A stretch of DNA of 64,000 nucleotides from Campylorhamphus procurvoides (GCA_013396655.1 WBMV01002769.1:1072656-1136655), one strand, 5' to 3'; shown: positions 26,801 to 41,496, counted from the first letter of the stretch. Made by a program: numbers and translations. Notes: generated from the letters alone by a model not told the origin.

Positions 26801-29800
26801 CAATCACAACATGCTTGTGCTCCTGCCAGTGTCTGATGAATATCCTTGCCATTTATGCTCTCTTCTGGCCACTTCCCTTGGAGTACTTGAAATATAATTA
26901 GCTTTTTTAAACAGTTTCCTATAAAACAGCTGCAGTCATTGTGCAACTGTCCAAAAATAAGGTAATACAATGCACATAATATTCAAAAGGATTTATGCTA
27001 AGTTGTGTCTTTGTTAACTGAAAGGCAAGTATGATATAAAATAAACTTTATATATTTTTTTTTAATTGTAGGGAAAATCTCAGGAATTTCTATTACTGGT
27101 TTTTTTCCTCTATTTATGACACAGAAAAGGGTACTGGGTGCCAAATTTTCAAATACCTATCTTGACACAATTTTTTAATAACAAAATTAAATTAGAAACT
27201 TTCCACGTAAGCAATTTTGTATTCATATAGTACATTTGAGGGAATGTGTGCAAAAAGGAAAAGAAGAAAAAAAAGAGGTTAAATATCAGACTTAAATGCA
27301 AGAATTATGCACCTTTGAGACCTCTGTGTATTGGTGTTACTTTTACTTTTTGTGACAGCACTGTGTTTAATCTGCCTGCACATTGGTAACACACTGGATA
27401 GAGCAGGGAACTGCTCCTACTCTGCCCAGTGACCTGGCAGCAGCTGCTGGGCCTCTGGTGAGGATGGCAGCACACAGCTCCAACCTCTCAGACCTTATTT
27501 CCTAGAAAGGAGATTTTTCCGTTGGGTTTTTAATGGGCAAGATTGCCCAAGGTTAGAAAGTGCAGCCAGTTAGACCTGCCTCTTTTCCACGTGGGTGGTA
27601 TTTCAGCACCGACAGAAGTCAGCAGGGCCCACCTGATGCCCAGCAGAACCTCAGCTGGCATGGCTGGGTCCTCCTTCCACCCTGGGCACCCACTGGCAGC
27701 TGGACTGCCCAGAGGCTTCAAGTCACAGCTCTCTGTATGTATTAATTGGTATGAGATCAGACTCTTCGTGGTGCAGGTGCAGAATGCTCTAAAAGACACC
27801 AAAGCACTTGGCAACTCAGTGCGTGTTCTACTTCTGCTGTTAGGAAAACCCTGATAGCAGATTTCATAACAAGGATAGTTTCATAGCCTAAATTTTCTCA
27901 TGGTTTATAAAGCTAGAAAGCAGGATGTATAGTTTAAACACCTATACAACACATTGTGCATTTTGCTGATTTGGGTGTTCTTTTTTAAAACTGATGCACT
28001 TCAAGATAAAAATATTCATGAAAAATTAAATATGTGTGATTTATGTGTAACGAGGAATGAAAAGAAATTACCAGGATGGCAAAATTGTACAAAAAGTTTT
28101 AGAAGTTGCAGAATATGCACAACCATCAGAATTTTTTCTTTCACTCTCCACTGTCACATTCCGCTTTCTGTTGCAAACTCCTTTTTACTCCTGACTTTTC
28201 AGTTGTCTTTACAGTTGACATATAAAAATTTGAGAAAAGCCTTTTTTCTTTCTTTCAAAAGCTGAAATTGCAGTCACTTGAATCTAAAGATAGGCATAGA
28301 CACTCTTTATTTTTTCTTATTATACCATTTATTTTTTTATAAGGTTGCAAATTACGATTTGCCATAGTTTTACAGCTGGTTTGTAACACATATATCTCTA
28401 ATGTATATCGAAGGGAGTACTTTAAGGCTGCAAGCTAATAAGTTCCTTGAATTTCTTCTCAGAAAGACTTTTATCTCTGTCATTTGTGGCACGTACGTTC
28501 TGTAAATAAACTGGAGTTTTCACTTCCCTGCTTTGTTATTGAAAGCTATGATTTGGAACTGGAGCCATTCTGTCCCTCTGTAAAAAGACACTTGTTTATG
28601 TGTTGTCTAGAATATTGGGGCCTGCTTGCCAAAGGATGTACAGTAGATGTGTCATCTCAGCACAGCCTATTTTGTCTGCCGTTGCCCTGCTTTAAACAGT
28701 TGAGTTGAGAAATATTTTTTTTTTCCCACAGCAGGTTTCTGCCAGTAAAATAGATAACATGACTTTATGTTTTTACTCCAATCTAACGCAATAAACCTTT
28801 TGGTTTCAGCTATGGATTTTCTGCATAACACTCATGACCTCATCTGGCATTGTGTCTTTCAAGAATAAAGTTATTATTCAATTGAAATTTCTACTTATAA
28901 AGTTCATTTGATCCAAATTTTGTAATATATGGTGTATCAAAAATACATAACATCTTACTAGCTACTAGAAGCTAATAATAGCTTGGAAGTACTTTCTTTT
29001 GGTGGGAGCATTCATTGCTTGTCAGATGGCATCTTAATCCTGCAGAAATATGATTGTTATCTCTTTCCTACTTGAGGCTGCTTACCATTTTGAGCCTGTT
29101 CATGAAATCCTGTGCTAACACAGACCTATCATCTAAAATGACACTGCTAAAGCAACAGAACAAGTGAGGGACAGCTATTTCAGGTGTAATAATTGTGAGC
29201 ATTTTGCCCTCTTCTATTATTTGAAGTATAATTAAGGTGAAAATGGAGATTAGGAATCTTCCTCCACTCAGCTCAGTCCATTAGTGAACCCAGTGTACAG
29301 TTCTTCACAAGTGGTCTTAGAAATATTAACCAACTGTAGTTGCAAGAATGCAAATTCTGTGTTAAGACATATTTTTCACAGCACATAAGAATCTGAACTT
29401 TGAAAACAACTGTATATTTTCTGTAAACAGTGAAAAATATAGAGAGGGATTTAAAGATATATTCGTCCGTCCCCAGTGTTCTTCAATACTATTTGCAGGA
29501 CAAAAGTAAAAATATTTGTAAAATTTCAAATGGTTAGAAGTGATGAGCAAAACAGCTACATCACAGGGTTCACAAGAGTCACAGGTGAAAGCAAAAGGTG
29601 AATTAAAATTATCTTTTTATGAAGTGATTATGACCTACTAAACTGTAAACATTTTGGAATAAAAACTCTGGTTTGTATTTGCGTTGTCTCACTTGGCATC
29701 TCACCATCTCTAGTAAGTCTTACTACCTTATGACTAGAGACAATTATTTAATAAAATACCACGTGATTTCACCAGTTTTCAGATTTTTCTCTGCCTTACT

Positions 29801-30649
29801 AGAAAGTGATTTTCACATGGAATATTTTTCCTTCATTGGAGAAAAAATACCTTTTAAGAGCTTTGTTGTCTCTTTAACAATAGATATATAAAATCAACAA
29901 GTTTTGATTATGATTACAAGTAACTATATTTCACTAAAATCACTCAGGTTCTGTTGACCTGTCATTTAAAAAACACTGTTTTCATTTTGACATAATCTTG
30001 AAACTGGGTCTTGTGCCATGAATCAGTATTAAATCAGGAAGAGGCATATTTTAAAGTGACAGGTATAATTTTCAAACACAACCTTATTGTTCTAAATTAA
30101 ATAATTATGTGAGGACATAACCTAGCACTCTTCAGGGTGATCTTGCTTGATAAACTCTCCCACGTTGTCTTTTTTTAGGGACTTAAAATGTGTTTCACCC
30201 AGAAAAAGTATTGAGGAACACATTTAAAAAAAAAATAATTCTAACATTTTCTCAGAGAAACTGTTGCTGATGGCATTCTAAAACCAGAAGTGAAAGAGGG
30301 TTTTGCTTTCATGTAGTTAAGAGTCAAATAGTTATGAGAGAAGTGATGGCTTACTTTCCTTTTCATGGGTACTCTGGTCTTCACATGAGGAGCATCTGAG
30401 ATTATTTATTCAAATAAGTGTTTTTCAAGGTACAAAATCATACACTTTAGTACATTAATCTTTCTATTTTTACTGCTTGCAAGTGTCGTCCCTGTATTTC
30501 TAAATCAGCTGTGATATATTTCTTTTATGAAACACTGGTCACTGTGACATCTGCAGTCATTGCTGCTCTTGTGGTTAGCCTGGACACTGGTTGTCCTTAA
30601 TCAGTTTTGTAGAGCAGGGAGAGATTTCCTTTTTAGAACAGATCTGCTT

Positions 30650-30677
30650 TCTCATAACTTTGTTCTCATAACTTTGC
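30650..30677. repeat. 14-bp tandem duplication
   Basis: TCTCATAACTTTG plus one base occurs twice head to tail; the copies differ only in the last base. Confidence 0.9.
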
Positions 30678-31888
30678 TTGAAGTTAATTCCTATCATATC
30701 AGTTCAAGTTACTGTTTATTGAAATTTGACATGAGAATGATTAGCAGAAAAACAAACAAACAAATAAACCCACTCAAAAAGAAAGAAAGAGTTCAATATG
30801 GGAATGGCTACTAAATGGGCACATTTAGTACTCAAAACTCAAAGAGCCTTTGTGTGTTGTAAAGTTTCCTCATTTGCACTGTGTAGGGTAATGTATCCTG
30901 TGCTACGGCAGGTAATTTGTATACGTCTAGGTTAGGAGACTCTTCAATATTTTTAGTTGCCTGACTTCTGTAAGTTAACCTGGGAAATATGAGAACACTA
31001 TAGAAATAAGCATTTTATTCCAGCTGATTAATACAAGAGATGCTTGCAATACCAACATCACCGAGTTCAGTGTGAATTTGTTAAGTCTCTACCTTATCCA
31101 TTTTGCTTTCTTAATATTCATTATGTTTGGGACTGATCTGAAAAAGGAGTGAAGTACTACTTGAAGGCAGTTGCTAAATGAGGAAAGAGACTTGATTTCT
31201 AATCCTAAAGGTGTTGGTCTGGAAAAGATCAGACTCGTCCTTTGCTAAATATGTGCAACAGTAAGTAGCCATAATTAATTTCTTGATGTGAGTTAATGTG
31301 ACAAAAATGAGTAAGTGGTAAGACTTGTATTTTGTAGCTATAAAGAATAGATTTTTACTGCCAGTCTGAAGTAACCACTGTATGTAATGGAACTCTTATA
31401 TTTGTATGTATAAGATATCCTACAAAAGGATGACAGAGTTCTAGCCCAGTGTCTTCTCTTCAAACTCATCCAAAGAGGGATACATCTCACATCTTTTAGT
31501 GCCTAAGTGACTTAATTATTTACATATCTAGATTTTTAGCATAGAGTCTTGATGTACATATTACACTTGAACTTTGTACAGGGTTCTGAAAAATGTTATT
31601 AAACATTTTGACTCCTCTGATGGCTGGAAGCTGCAGCATTAATAATAATAGAAAAAAACAAACACAAAAAACACAGCAATAAAACCCCCCAATGCAAATA
31701 CGATTACACCTTTAACATTCTAGAGACAAGCAGCTGACTGTTTCATTGAGAGCCCAGACCACTGGCAGAAGCTTATATCATCACTAGATATAACTTGCCA
31801 AAATTGACTTTTTACTGAAGCAATGTCTGAAGACTATAGAAAATAAATGAATCATGGTTGTTAGGCCTGACTGAAAAACCTACCTAGC

Positions 31889-31980
31889 TTTTTTTTGGTT
31901 TATCTTGTTGGGATTTGGGCATTTTTTTGCTTTGGGGTTTTTGTTTTGTTTTGTTTTGTTTAGTTTGGTGGGTTTTTGGG
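31889..31980. repeat. T/G-rich low-complexity tract with a (TTTTG)n core
   Basis: Runs of T punctuated by G, including a (TTTTG)n pentanucleotide core at about 31,938-31,961. It is the complement-type counterpart of the A/C-rich tracts. Similar T/G tracts occur at 19,507-19,545, 25,643-25,676, 26,037-26,080, 33,000-33,027 and 50,798-50,870. Confidence 0.85.
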
Positions 31981-34900
31981 TAATATTTATGATTTAACAT
32001 GGTATGCGGTCTGAGTCACACTGACTTTCAGTGAAGTGTAGGGTTCTTTTTCTTCAGTGTCTAGGGCACATCTGAAGATGTAAGTCAGGTTGCAAAATAA
32101 CTCAGTTTTGAAAGTAAGATGACCTAACATTTCAAAAGTGAAATTCTACTATGTTCCCTATTGTCAGTGTTGTTGGGGGCTCAAGAATTAAGTTCTGAAG
32201 CCAGAATACTATCCAGTCAATGTCAAAATATTTGTAAAGCAATTAGTTGAACATGGGACCACCATTTTTATTCATATAATACAGGAAGATAAAACACTCT
32301 TGTGTTACTCTGTGTTTTGAATGTGTTGCTCGTGGGGTCTTTTTAATATTGGAAAGGCTTTTGTGTGACTTCAGGTTAATTATAAAAAGAAAATATTATA
32401 TCACAAATGAAAACCAAAGTGTGATATTCTCCTTATTGTTTCATAGTAAACAGAAAATTAAGGAGGTATGGACTTTTTCATGGGTGTTGCACCAAGTGGA
32501 AAAGTTTACATCCCCTTTGAGGAAGTGTTGTATTTAAGATACATTTCCAAATTGGCAAGTGACTGAAAGATTAATGGCTTTTTTTTTTTTAAAAAACTGC
32601 TATGCATTTAACATTTGGCTCAGGACTGAAGTTATTATAAGCCTTTAGAAAGTCTTTTAGAACCTCTGTTTAAATTGAGAAACTTTTTCTTGATCAAGCA
32701 AGCAGAATCAATATATGAGATGTTTCTAAGATCCTGGAATGTGACTTTAAGAAATTACAAGTTACAAATCAAGTGCCAAATCCCTGCCTTACACAAAATG
32801 TACCAGTGATAAATGAAGGTCTTACTGACCTAATAAAATGCTACAGATTGATATTCCTTTTGTTGAGCAGCCTGTAATTTCATTAATTTTATTGACAGTA
32901 ATTATAACAAGTTGAATTTATGGTAGCCATAAAGAAAAGTTAGTCAACCACATGAAAATGTCAGCATGCTCACTTTGGTATGAGCAGACTGCAGAGTTGT
33001 TTGTTTTTTGGGTTTTTTTGGGGTGGTGGCTGCTGATTTGCTGTCTTCATCTGGCAATTGAGATTGATGAAAATTTGTAAAATCTAGGGAATGGTGCATT
33101 CAGTGTCCCTCTTAGAGTTTTGTTGGTAAAATTGAAAATACATTCTTGTAGCCTTGTGAGTTTGGACCTGTGCTGGCATTTCTCTCTTAAAATTGTTGAG
33201 AGAGTAGCTGCGAACTATATGGCACATCAAGCTACCTGTTCAACTGGATTGTAAGAACTAAACTTTGAGTGAGGATTTTCTGTTCTTCTTTTGTGTGTGT
33301 TAAAGTAAGAATTTACCAGGCATTTTTTGAGCCAAGCAAATTGCTGGTTCAATGATTTGTTGGAGTCTTGCCTGTGCTAAGAATGCAAGACTAGGCCTGT
33401 TAATATTAAACACGTGCCAAAATTTCTGTATATACCTGTGCAAAAATTAGGACAGGTTGCTACTGTTGGAGGACTGCACAAACAAGCAGGGCAATGCTGC
33501 CAGAAGTTTCCTTCTCTAGACAGAGCAGCACCTCCTGTAAAGAATACCTATGAATATGAGAATTTTACATAGGATCATGCACCTACTTCTTGAAAATGAA
33601 CACCTTTTCTTAATAAACTTATGTCCTTCCTTAGCATAAACTGTGGGGGAAGACTGTGGACTATAGGCTGAAATTAAGAAATTAAAGATTTGTGCCTATT
33701 ATATAGAAATAAACTGGAGATAACATATAAAAAATTAAAAATACCCATTAAATTTCATAAATGTTCTATTAGAAGATTGCCTTTGAACTAGAGATGCTAC
33801 TGGGTAGTAAAATATTTTGAAATTTCACCAGACCTCAGAGACTAATGAGCATGCCCTGGAAAAAATGTAGGCAGATAGACAAAAGTTTTAAATAAACTCC
33901 AACAGTTAATAAAACATATTCGGTGAGAAAATTTTCAAACAAAATTTCTAGAAGAATAAAAGAATGCAACATTTATGTTGCCATATCTTAAATATAGAGT
34001 AAAAGGATAGTTACCCACGACAGCTGTGCCAAAGAGCTGGTTGTGCTGATGCTCAGTGATAGGATAAGAGACATGAAAATAATAAGAGTATGTGCAGGAT
34101 CCCAAATTTTGAGAAGCTTAAAAATCACAAAATCTTTGTTTAATTTTCATTCTTTTACCTCCAGTACAAAACAAGTCTTTCTTACTAAATATGTTGGACA
34201 AATTCAATCAGTCATTTCTCCTGTCATTAAAACTTCCATATATAAACCATAAATGAAAATTCAAGGGAGAAATCACCTGAAGAACACTCTTTGTTATGGT
34301 AGTGAAAGTTGTTATTCCCAGAGTCCTGGTTTCCATGCTGTTACTGATTTTGAAGCCTGAGTTCAAATTGCCTGTCCCTGTTCTCTTCTGGAAATGGAAA
34401 CTGTCCCTAAAGCTCCATGATTAGCAGCACAGAAGTTACCTTCCTAACAGATGTCAAAATGAACCTGGCAGTGCTTGAGCTTGTTTGTCCTCTTTCCTAA
34501 TCTCTCAGCTTGGAGGACTTTACTTTGGAGGAGAATTCAGGTAAAAATTTTAGGTTTAAGAAATTTAAATTAAATTAGTAGTACTAATTGTTATTAAGTG
34601 ACAGGTTATTTTTATTCAGGCAGTTCAATGCTATGATGTAGCATGTTTGGAAACTATGAAGATGTAAGCAGGATAGAAAATTGGCTTTGTACATGTGTTT
34701 AAAAATTTTCTGGAGTCCTAAGATGGCTCCATCTATTCAAATATTACTAGAAATCTAATACTTGCCATGAAGAGAATTTCTAACATTTTAGAAAATGTGT
34801 GAGTCGCCAATAAGTTCCATCCTGCCCAAGCTGGTCCTTTGGGCTGTGAAAAATGTCTTCAGAGGAAAAACTAATTGCTATAACTTGTTTCATTCAGTGA

Positions 34901-37324
34901 AACAAAATATTATCCACAGCCAAAACATTAAACTTGTTGGTCATGGTCTCCATGGGGCAATTGTAACTGGAATACCATTTCTAGCCTTAAGCTGTGACTT
35001 GTTCATAGACTGTGCAAAATGAGTGCTAATTCATATTTATCTGCCATCTATTCATTTTTTGTTGCCTCAGGAGCTACCCCCAGTGCAAGTGAAAGCAATT
35101 TTAAAGGATGGTATTCAGTTTGCATCTTGTAAGTTAACCAATGCAATACAATTCTAAATGTGAATGTCACTGAAAAAAAAGAACTAGTTACCTCTGGACA
35201 CTCAGGGCACAGAGTATAGAAGAGTAAATTAACACAGCAACATTATAGGTGCTGTTTAGAGCAATAGAAAACTTGCGGTAGTGCCTCTAAAACTGTTTCA
35301 CTTAAACCTGCATTACTTTATTTCCTTACATTTTCATGCTGCAATGTCTACCAGCAAGTATGTGAGTCAGCCCCCCCTCGTCTGATTTCTTTGTGCAGAT
35401 AAGGTATCTGAAAGTGGGTAACTATGCATTAGAATGTGCCTGTGGTAGGGCTCCTATAGCTAGACACACAACAGATATAAAAATATAGAGTGCACATAGA
35501 ATGAAATCATAATCTGTTACAAGTTTTATACTGTTTATTTCAGTTTGCTCTAAGCAAGGATATGGTCTATATAGAGGGTTGTCTTGAATCATAGGAATAA
35601 TGTTGGAAAGCAGAAAATATGCATCCTCTAAGTGGTTCATTTTGCCTTTAGACATGCAAATATTTTTTCATCACCTAAATTTGCATTCTTGCTACTCTGC
35701 TTCATTTAAAAAGAAAGTGAATTTCCCTTGTTTTGCTTATCTTATTGAGCTTTTCTTTTGATTTTTATCAGATAGGACAACTTTTCACTAAAAAATATCA
35801 TCCTTCCCAAAAGTGAGAGGGGTGAATTTCTGTTTACATATGCTTTTATAATTTTAGAATGTCCTCTATATTAGTGAATAAACACAACTGCATCTTTCAT
35901 TATCCTGTAGGTTCCTTTTATCCAGGTACAGACTTCCTGGGAAGCAGTCACCCTGCAAGTCCCACTCCATGCACTGGCATTCAGAATTTACCTGTTTCTA
36001 GAGCAGTATCCTCCTCTTTGGAACTGCTCAGTTCCAGGTACCTGTCAAAGGGACTCAGAGGTGACCAAATGCAAGACAGAACTGTATGCTTTTGCCCTTT
36101 GCCATCATATTACAAACTAGCATGCTTTTCAGTTCTTTCCCTCATGCCCTCTCTTATGTGATGCTAAAAAGGAGAGGAAAGGCAGTGTTACGATGCAGGG
36201 CTCCAGGATGGTTTTTGCTGTTATTCAGTCACCTCAGGGCTGTGCCACTCCTTAAGTATCTTTGATCTTGTCTTATGCAGCTGTTAAGATTGGTAATATT
36301 TTGTGTTTATTTCTGACAAGCAAGATACTGAGTTTTGAACCAAAATATTCAAAAACATCTGCATTTTCAATGTGGACTGAAGTGTTAAGAGAAAAAATTG
36401 CCCTGCAGAACATATCTTTGAAAGGGCAGAGAACCTGAAATTTTATTTTTCTGCTGGAATTTTCAAAATTGATCACACTTGACACTTTCTCAGGCCTCCT
36501 CCCATCTAAAGGAATGCAAAAATTACTTCTGAGTTTCTCAGTCATGGTGGGTCATTTTTGTTTGCTTGTTTGTTAAATTTTATTTTATTTTTTTAATTTT
36601 GTCAAAATATAATGAATCTTCTGAACTTGACATTTTTCCAAATCTCATCCACAACATTTCTTAGTGATGTTATAATGTCTTAGTACTTAATTAATAATAA
36701 ATTATGATGATCTAGTAACTATATTGTTTTGCAAAGAGACTGGAAATTTCAGTTACTTGGAGGGATGCAGAGAATTTCCATGGTTTTATACCTCTTGTAC
36801 TTTTCATACATAGAAAATAAGAAATTTCAGATGTATATAATTTTCATCAGATTTTAAGTCAGTGTAGTCAGAGTCTCTGCTGCTACTGAGTGTGCCACAA
36901 AATGCAATGGCAGAGATTAAAGAAGGCCTTTCCTGACACTAGTTCTGAGCTACATAAGTTGGACAGAGATAGTTCTCATATTTTTCTTTTCCTCTTTCTG
37001 GCATCCTGGAGAAAGGAAGGCAAGTCAAAATGCAAAGAGTTGGGGGAAAAAAGAGGTAGCATACAATGAGGAAGACCATAGTGTTATAGGTGGGATAAAG
37101 GAGAGTTAATAGAGGAAGAGAATAAAAATGGTATTAAATTATTTAGAATAAGAAAGCATATTTGTAGGAATTGTATGCTAGGTAAGTGAAAAGTCTATAA
37201 AGTAATCAGAAAAGTCTACAGGTTGCTTTTCAGAACATGTTAAAAACCTGGTGCTCTCAAGGTTACACATTTTGCCCACATATTGAAGGTTAATAATTTT
37301 TCTTCTTGCTTCCATCAAAACAGT

Positions 37325-37336
37325 CCACAAGGGGGC
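37325..37336 (+). promoter_or_regulatory. CTCF core-like motif
   Basis: CCACAAGGGGGC matches the core of the vertebrate CTCF motif (CCASYAGRKGGC) at all but one position (A in place of the pyrimidine). The flanking sequence is AT-rich. A single motif of this length predicts binding only weakly. Confidence 0.25.
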
Positions 37337-38598
37337 TTAGTAGCTTGGGCTTTCTGCTGGTATTGCTGGACCTACTAGTGGGCAGATGTGAAAGAGGCAA
37401 TGGTGTAAGAGGAAAGTATGGGTCACAGACCACTACTGAAATGTGTGTGGATGAGCAAGGAGACAGCAGAAAGACTGGGATGATGGAGGAGCAGAGGAAT
37501 GCTGAAAAGAAAAGGAAACCCATGGAAACGTTGGTAAGACACAAAGGAAGATGCAGTTATGATGCTGGTGTCCAGCTAAAAACTGTATTTTTAAAATTTA
37601 TTTGATAAACTGCCTCTTTTTTGTAATTGCAAAACATACTGAAGCTTTAGCTCACTAGTTTTTTTCTGATCCTACTCAACCATGTGCTCTCTGGGTTTTT
37701 TTTTTCTGGATGAAGTGGCATGTGGTTTTGTTACTTGTAGATCTGAATATTGATTTCTGCTTTGTAGTGTGTTACTTCCCAACAGTGTCCAACCCACCAA
37801 CCATTGCAAGACATTGATCACAAAATTCCTTGCCAACCCCTCTGGTTTAAAATTATCACTCAGGCTGTCACACCTGAACTCTGTGATGCTCTGAGACTTC
37901 CATGGGTGAAAGGGCAGAGATGAAAGAATTCCAACTAACTTACTGTTCTAATCCTTCTTGAGCACATGACAAACATTTATTTTTACACTTGTTCTGTTCC
38001 TTGACTATAACTCCTTTTTTTTTTTTTAAAGAACCTTCCTTCTTTCACTATTCCAGACATCATCTTTTGGAAAACTACCAATTTTGCTAAGGATTTTTTA
38101 TTTTCTTTCTGCAAGTTTTGGCAAGATGCTCTGAATAAACTGTGTAGAAGACAATAGAACAGAACCTTCTGTATTTTAATTTATATACAAATGTAGGCTG
38201 CATCATCACTAGTGCTGTGCAATGTATTGTAATAAAAATGGGGTTTTGAGTTGTTTCAGAAGAGATTAAAAAATTTTCCAAAATTAGAAGGGTTTCAGTG
38301 AAGTTACAAAACCCTATACTGTGTTCTCATTTTGCCTGGGCTAAGTTGTGATTTTGTTAAAATATGAAAATATTAATTTAACATCAATGAAATAGAGTGG
38401 GAAAGGAAAAAGATAACATTTTATTTTATCTTATCTTATTTTACTTGAACTTCTATTTCAAATCAATTATAGCAGTTTTCAAGCACTGATATTAAGATAT
38501 TTGGCAATGTGGATTCTTGGTGAAAAGCGGTACATGAGTAGATCGATATGAAACTGCAGCCCAAAGTGCTTTCTGCAGAAGGCTGCAGAAAATCTGAC

Positions 38599-38671
38599 AA
38601 TTAATAAGGGTAATGACCTTATTAATTCCTTGTTGAGGTAATTCCTTAATTAAAATCATAATTAAGGAATT
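38599..38671. repeat. Two consecutive AT-rich inverted repeats (hairpins)
   Basis: Arm pair 1 is AATTAATAAGG (38,599-38,609) with its exact inverse complement at 38,617-38,627, an 11-bp stem with a 7-nt loop. Arm pair 2 is AATTCCTTAATTA (38,640-38,652) with its exact inverse complement at 38,659-38,671, a 13-bp stem with a 6-nt loop. Only 12 bp separate them, and the TTAATTCC/AATTCCTT words are shared between the junction and the second arm. On a transcript or single strand they would fold as adjacent stem-loops. Confidence 0.85.
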
Positions 38672-40288
38672 TGAAAGACCTGGGTTAAATTCAGCTTGGT
38701 CTCAGATTAGTTAGAAATGTTCTTGACTCTATGAAGCCCATATTTTACTCTAAGTTGTTGTGCAGAGCTACTTCCTTTCAGCAAAGTATTTTTTACTATT
38801 TGAGTAACATATAATTTATTGTTATTTTACATTTGTTTAGAATGGATGGTAGAGCCATAAGGAAAACCAGGAGCCTGATATGTTAGAGAAAACACTGCTG
38901 CTATTTTTTAAATAGGATTCTTCCTGGACAGAAAAGTAGGTACATGTGGTAAAGTGCTGTATTCAGGCAACTCATTAAATTTGACTGCATTTTAATCTAG
39001 TCACTGCCTAAGATTACAGTGACTCTTGCTGCCTAATTCCTTGGACTCCTCCCACTAATAATAGCATGTGGGCAACTGCCAAGTTTGCCTTTGGATTGCA
39101 GGCTGAATTTTAGAGTTTACATATGTTTTTGAGATGAACAGTTGCATAGGTGTATATATATGTATATACACAGATATGCCATGTTCCATCATCTGGTTTT
39201 TACCCAGTCTGCATAAAGGAAGAAAGAGAGAGCAGGGGATCAACAAGAATTCTTTAGGACCAGTGAGCCCACAAGGTTACCCCATGGACAGCCACCACTG
39301 TAGTCTCTGCTTTCACAGTGCAGATCGAAGTGTGATAAAGTGTGTAGGTCACGGTCATGAGTACCTGAGCGCTGACTGTTGCATGAAAGCTGACGCTCTC
39401 CACTAGCAGCCAATGTTTGTTTTTCGCTGTTGACTCAGAGCTGAGAGTTGTGTCTTGTTACAGGCTCTACACGGAAAGTGCCACTACCTTACTCTCTGCA
39501 TGCAAATATTTACTGGATCTTTGGACAACCAGTTGGATTGGTGCAAAGGAGACGATCAGAGAAGTGCATACAGCAAGGTTACTACAGGGTGATGTCTAGA
39601 CTGCTACCAGGTTTTATATATTGTCACTGCATAGAAACAATAGGTGTCACAAGCAAGAGGTTAACCCTTCGAGACTTTGTCTCTACTGCAACTTTTATAG
39701 CAATGAAAGGAAACCTGTACATTCTTGATTGTTCAAAATAAAAGATGACTTTTTTTTTTACTAATTGACCAATCACCTCCAACAGTGACTTTTAAGAAGT
39801 GTCAAGTTGTCCTCCAGAATTATTCTTTTCTATATGTTGGTACAACAGTTTGAGTATTTTAACATGTTGATACATGCAATAAAATATTTTCAGTTTTACC
39901 TCTTTTGCAAATGGTCTCCTTTTGATGATTCAATTGCTATTATATTCTTCTAGAATATATCTAAACTGTTTTATTAAAGCCAAACTTAAATAAGTTGTTA
40001 TTCTCTATTCTTTTGAAGCCTTTCCCTTCTGAATGTCAAGTGACTTAAAAAATATGGTGTGACACTACAGTATTCTTCATACTTTCTTGATTAGAGAGCA
40101 TCGTGAAAATGCTAATCTTAGATGTTCAAAATGCCAAAGACAAGTAACATCCCTATTTCTTAAACCATAAATTTAAAACTAGTGACATTGCTTATTTTTT
40201 AGATCTGTCTCAGAATGCGAACTGTCATTAAGCTTAGGCATAACAGCTTGAATTTTGGGGCTTTTGGATTATAGCTCTTGTGGAAAAG

Positions 40289-40318
40289 GTCTACATAGCC
40301 CTTGTCTACACAGCCCTT
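40289..40318. repeat. 15-bp tandem duplication
   Basis: GTCTACATAGCCCTT is followed directly by GTCTACACAGCCCTT, one mismatch in 15. Probably replication slippage. Confidence 0.9.
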
Positions 40319-41496
40319 CTGTAGATCCAGGCTAATTGTAGTCCCTTAAACACAAAACCACCTTTGCATATGCTGTTTAGGAACTGAAGTCTTGCTGCTA
40401 TAGTTTAGTTACTAAAAGCATAAAAATAGTGTTACAAAAACAAAGTGAACTCCAGGTAGCCAAAATTATTACTGTATCAAATACTATTGCTAGACTGATT
40501 AAATTCTTATTATTTAATAATATACTTCTGAAAAATATTTGTACAAAATGAATACAGGAAGATAATTCACCTGTAAAACACTCATTTTTATTACAAAATT
40601 AAGCTACGAGGAAGTACTGTACACTGTTTAAGAAATTATTTAATGCTAATGTAAAACCAGGAATAAATATATTTAATGCTGGTATAGAACTCTGTTCCCA
40701 GTCTCACACAAATTTCCATTGATTTTAATAAGTAACTCACATTTTTGAAAATGCAAATATTGGCATTCTTAGTTGTGCCTTCTATTTTTCCTTCTGTTGT
40801 TCCATTTGCTGTCTTTTCAAAAGAATGCTTAAGGACATCCTTAAATCCAGCATGATGAACATTTATATACACGTGCAATATATCCTAGAAGGCATATGAG
40901 GTGTGCTCTCGGGGAAGCTCTCTGAGTTGTAAAATGTTGCTTCTCTGGAGCAAAGGTGGCAGATGTTGGCTGTGCTGAATTATATTTTCTGATTGGTGAG
41001 TATTTTTCCGCATAGATTTTGTAAAGGGAAATATTTTATTAAACCTTGAATATCTTTGTTTTACAACTACTGAAACACATAATTTAAAAATATACCCAGC
41101 ACAATACGTGCTCTGGGACTTGCATGTTTTTTCAGAGAATCTAGCACCATCAGAGCAAATGGTGGGTGGGAACACACTGATGCCACATCCTTGAACTCCT
41201 TTGTGTGTTAAGAACAATGTCTGTTTTAAACAGAACATATATCTTAAATAAACGTGGTAGAATTAGAGGGGGTAAAACTTGTAGAATTTGCCTGTTAAAA
41301 TTAACCTTTTATTCTGTATGACTGGTGGCAGTAACAGTAATTTGCCACTCTTTAAAAAGTGAGATGAACGTAATGTGCATTTTGGGGTAGCAAAGTATGA
41401 CTTTCCCAATAATCCTGTCATCAGTTCATTTATTACTTGTGACTTTAAATAGTTCCCTGAGAGTCCAGTGTGAACACCAGTACCAGAGCAAAGTGG

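Larger units (their letters stand above)
14345..41460. other. Long AT-rich gene desert segment, no gene seen
   Basis: About 27 kb with no recognisable coding exon, RNA gene, LTR or CR1 copy. All open frames are short and unlike known proteins. Content that can be named is limited to homopolymer runs, T/G-rich and A/C-rich tracts, 10- to 15-bp tandem duplications, a possible MIR relic, a CRE-like pair, a CTCF-like motif and the hairpins near 38.6 kb, each listed separately. Conserved non-coding enhancers may be present but cannot be recognised from one sequence. Confidence 0.6.

Noticed and set aside
39417..39741. Possible terminal exon: acceptor-like TTGTTACAG near 39,460 and AATAAA near 39,736
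   Set aside because: Both signals are short and common in AT-rich DNA, and the frame between them encodes nothing recognisable.
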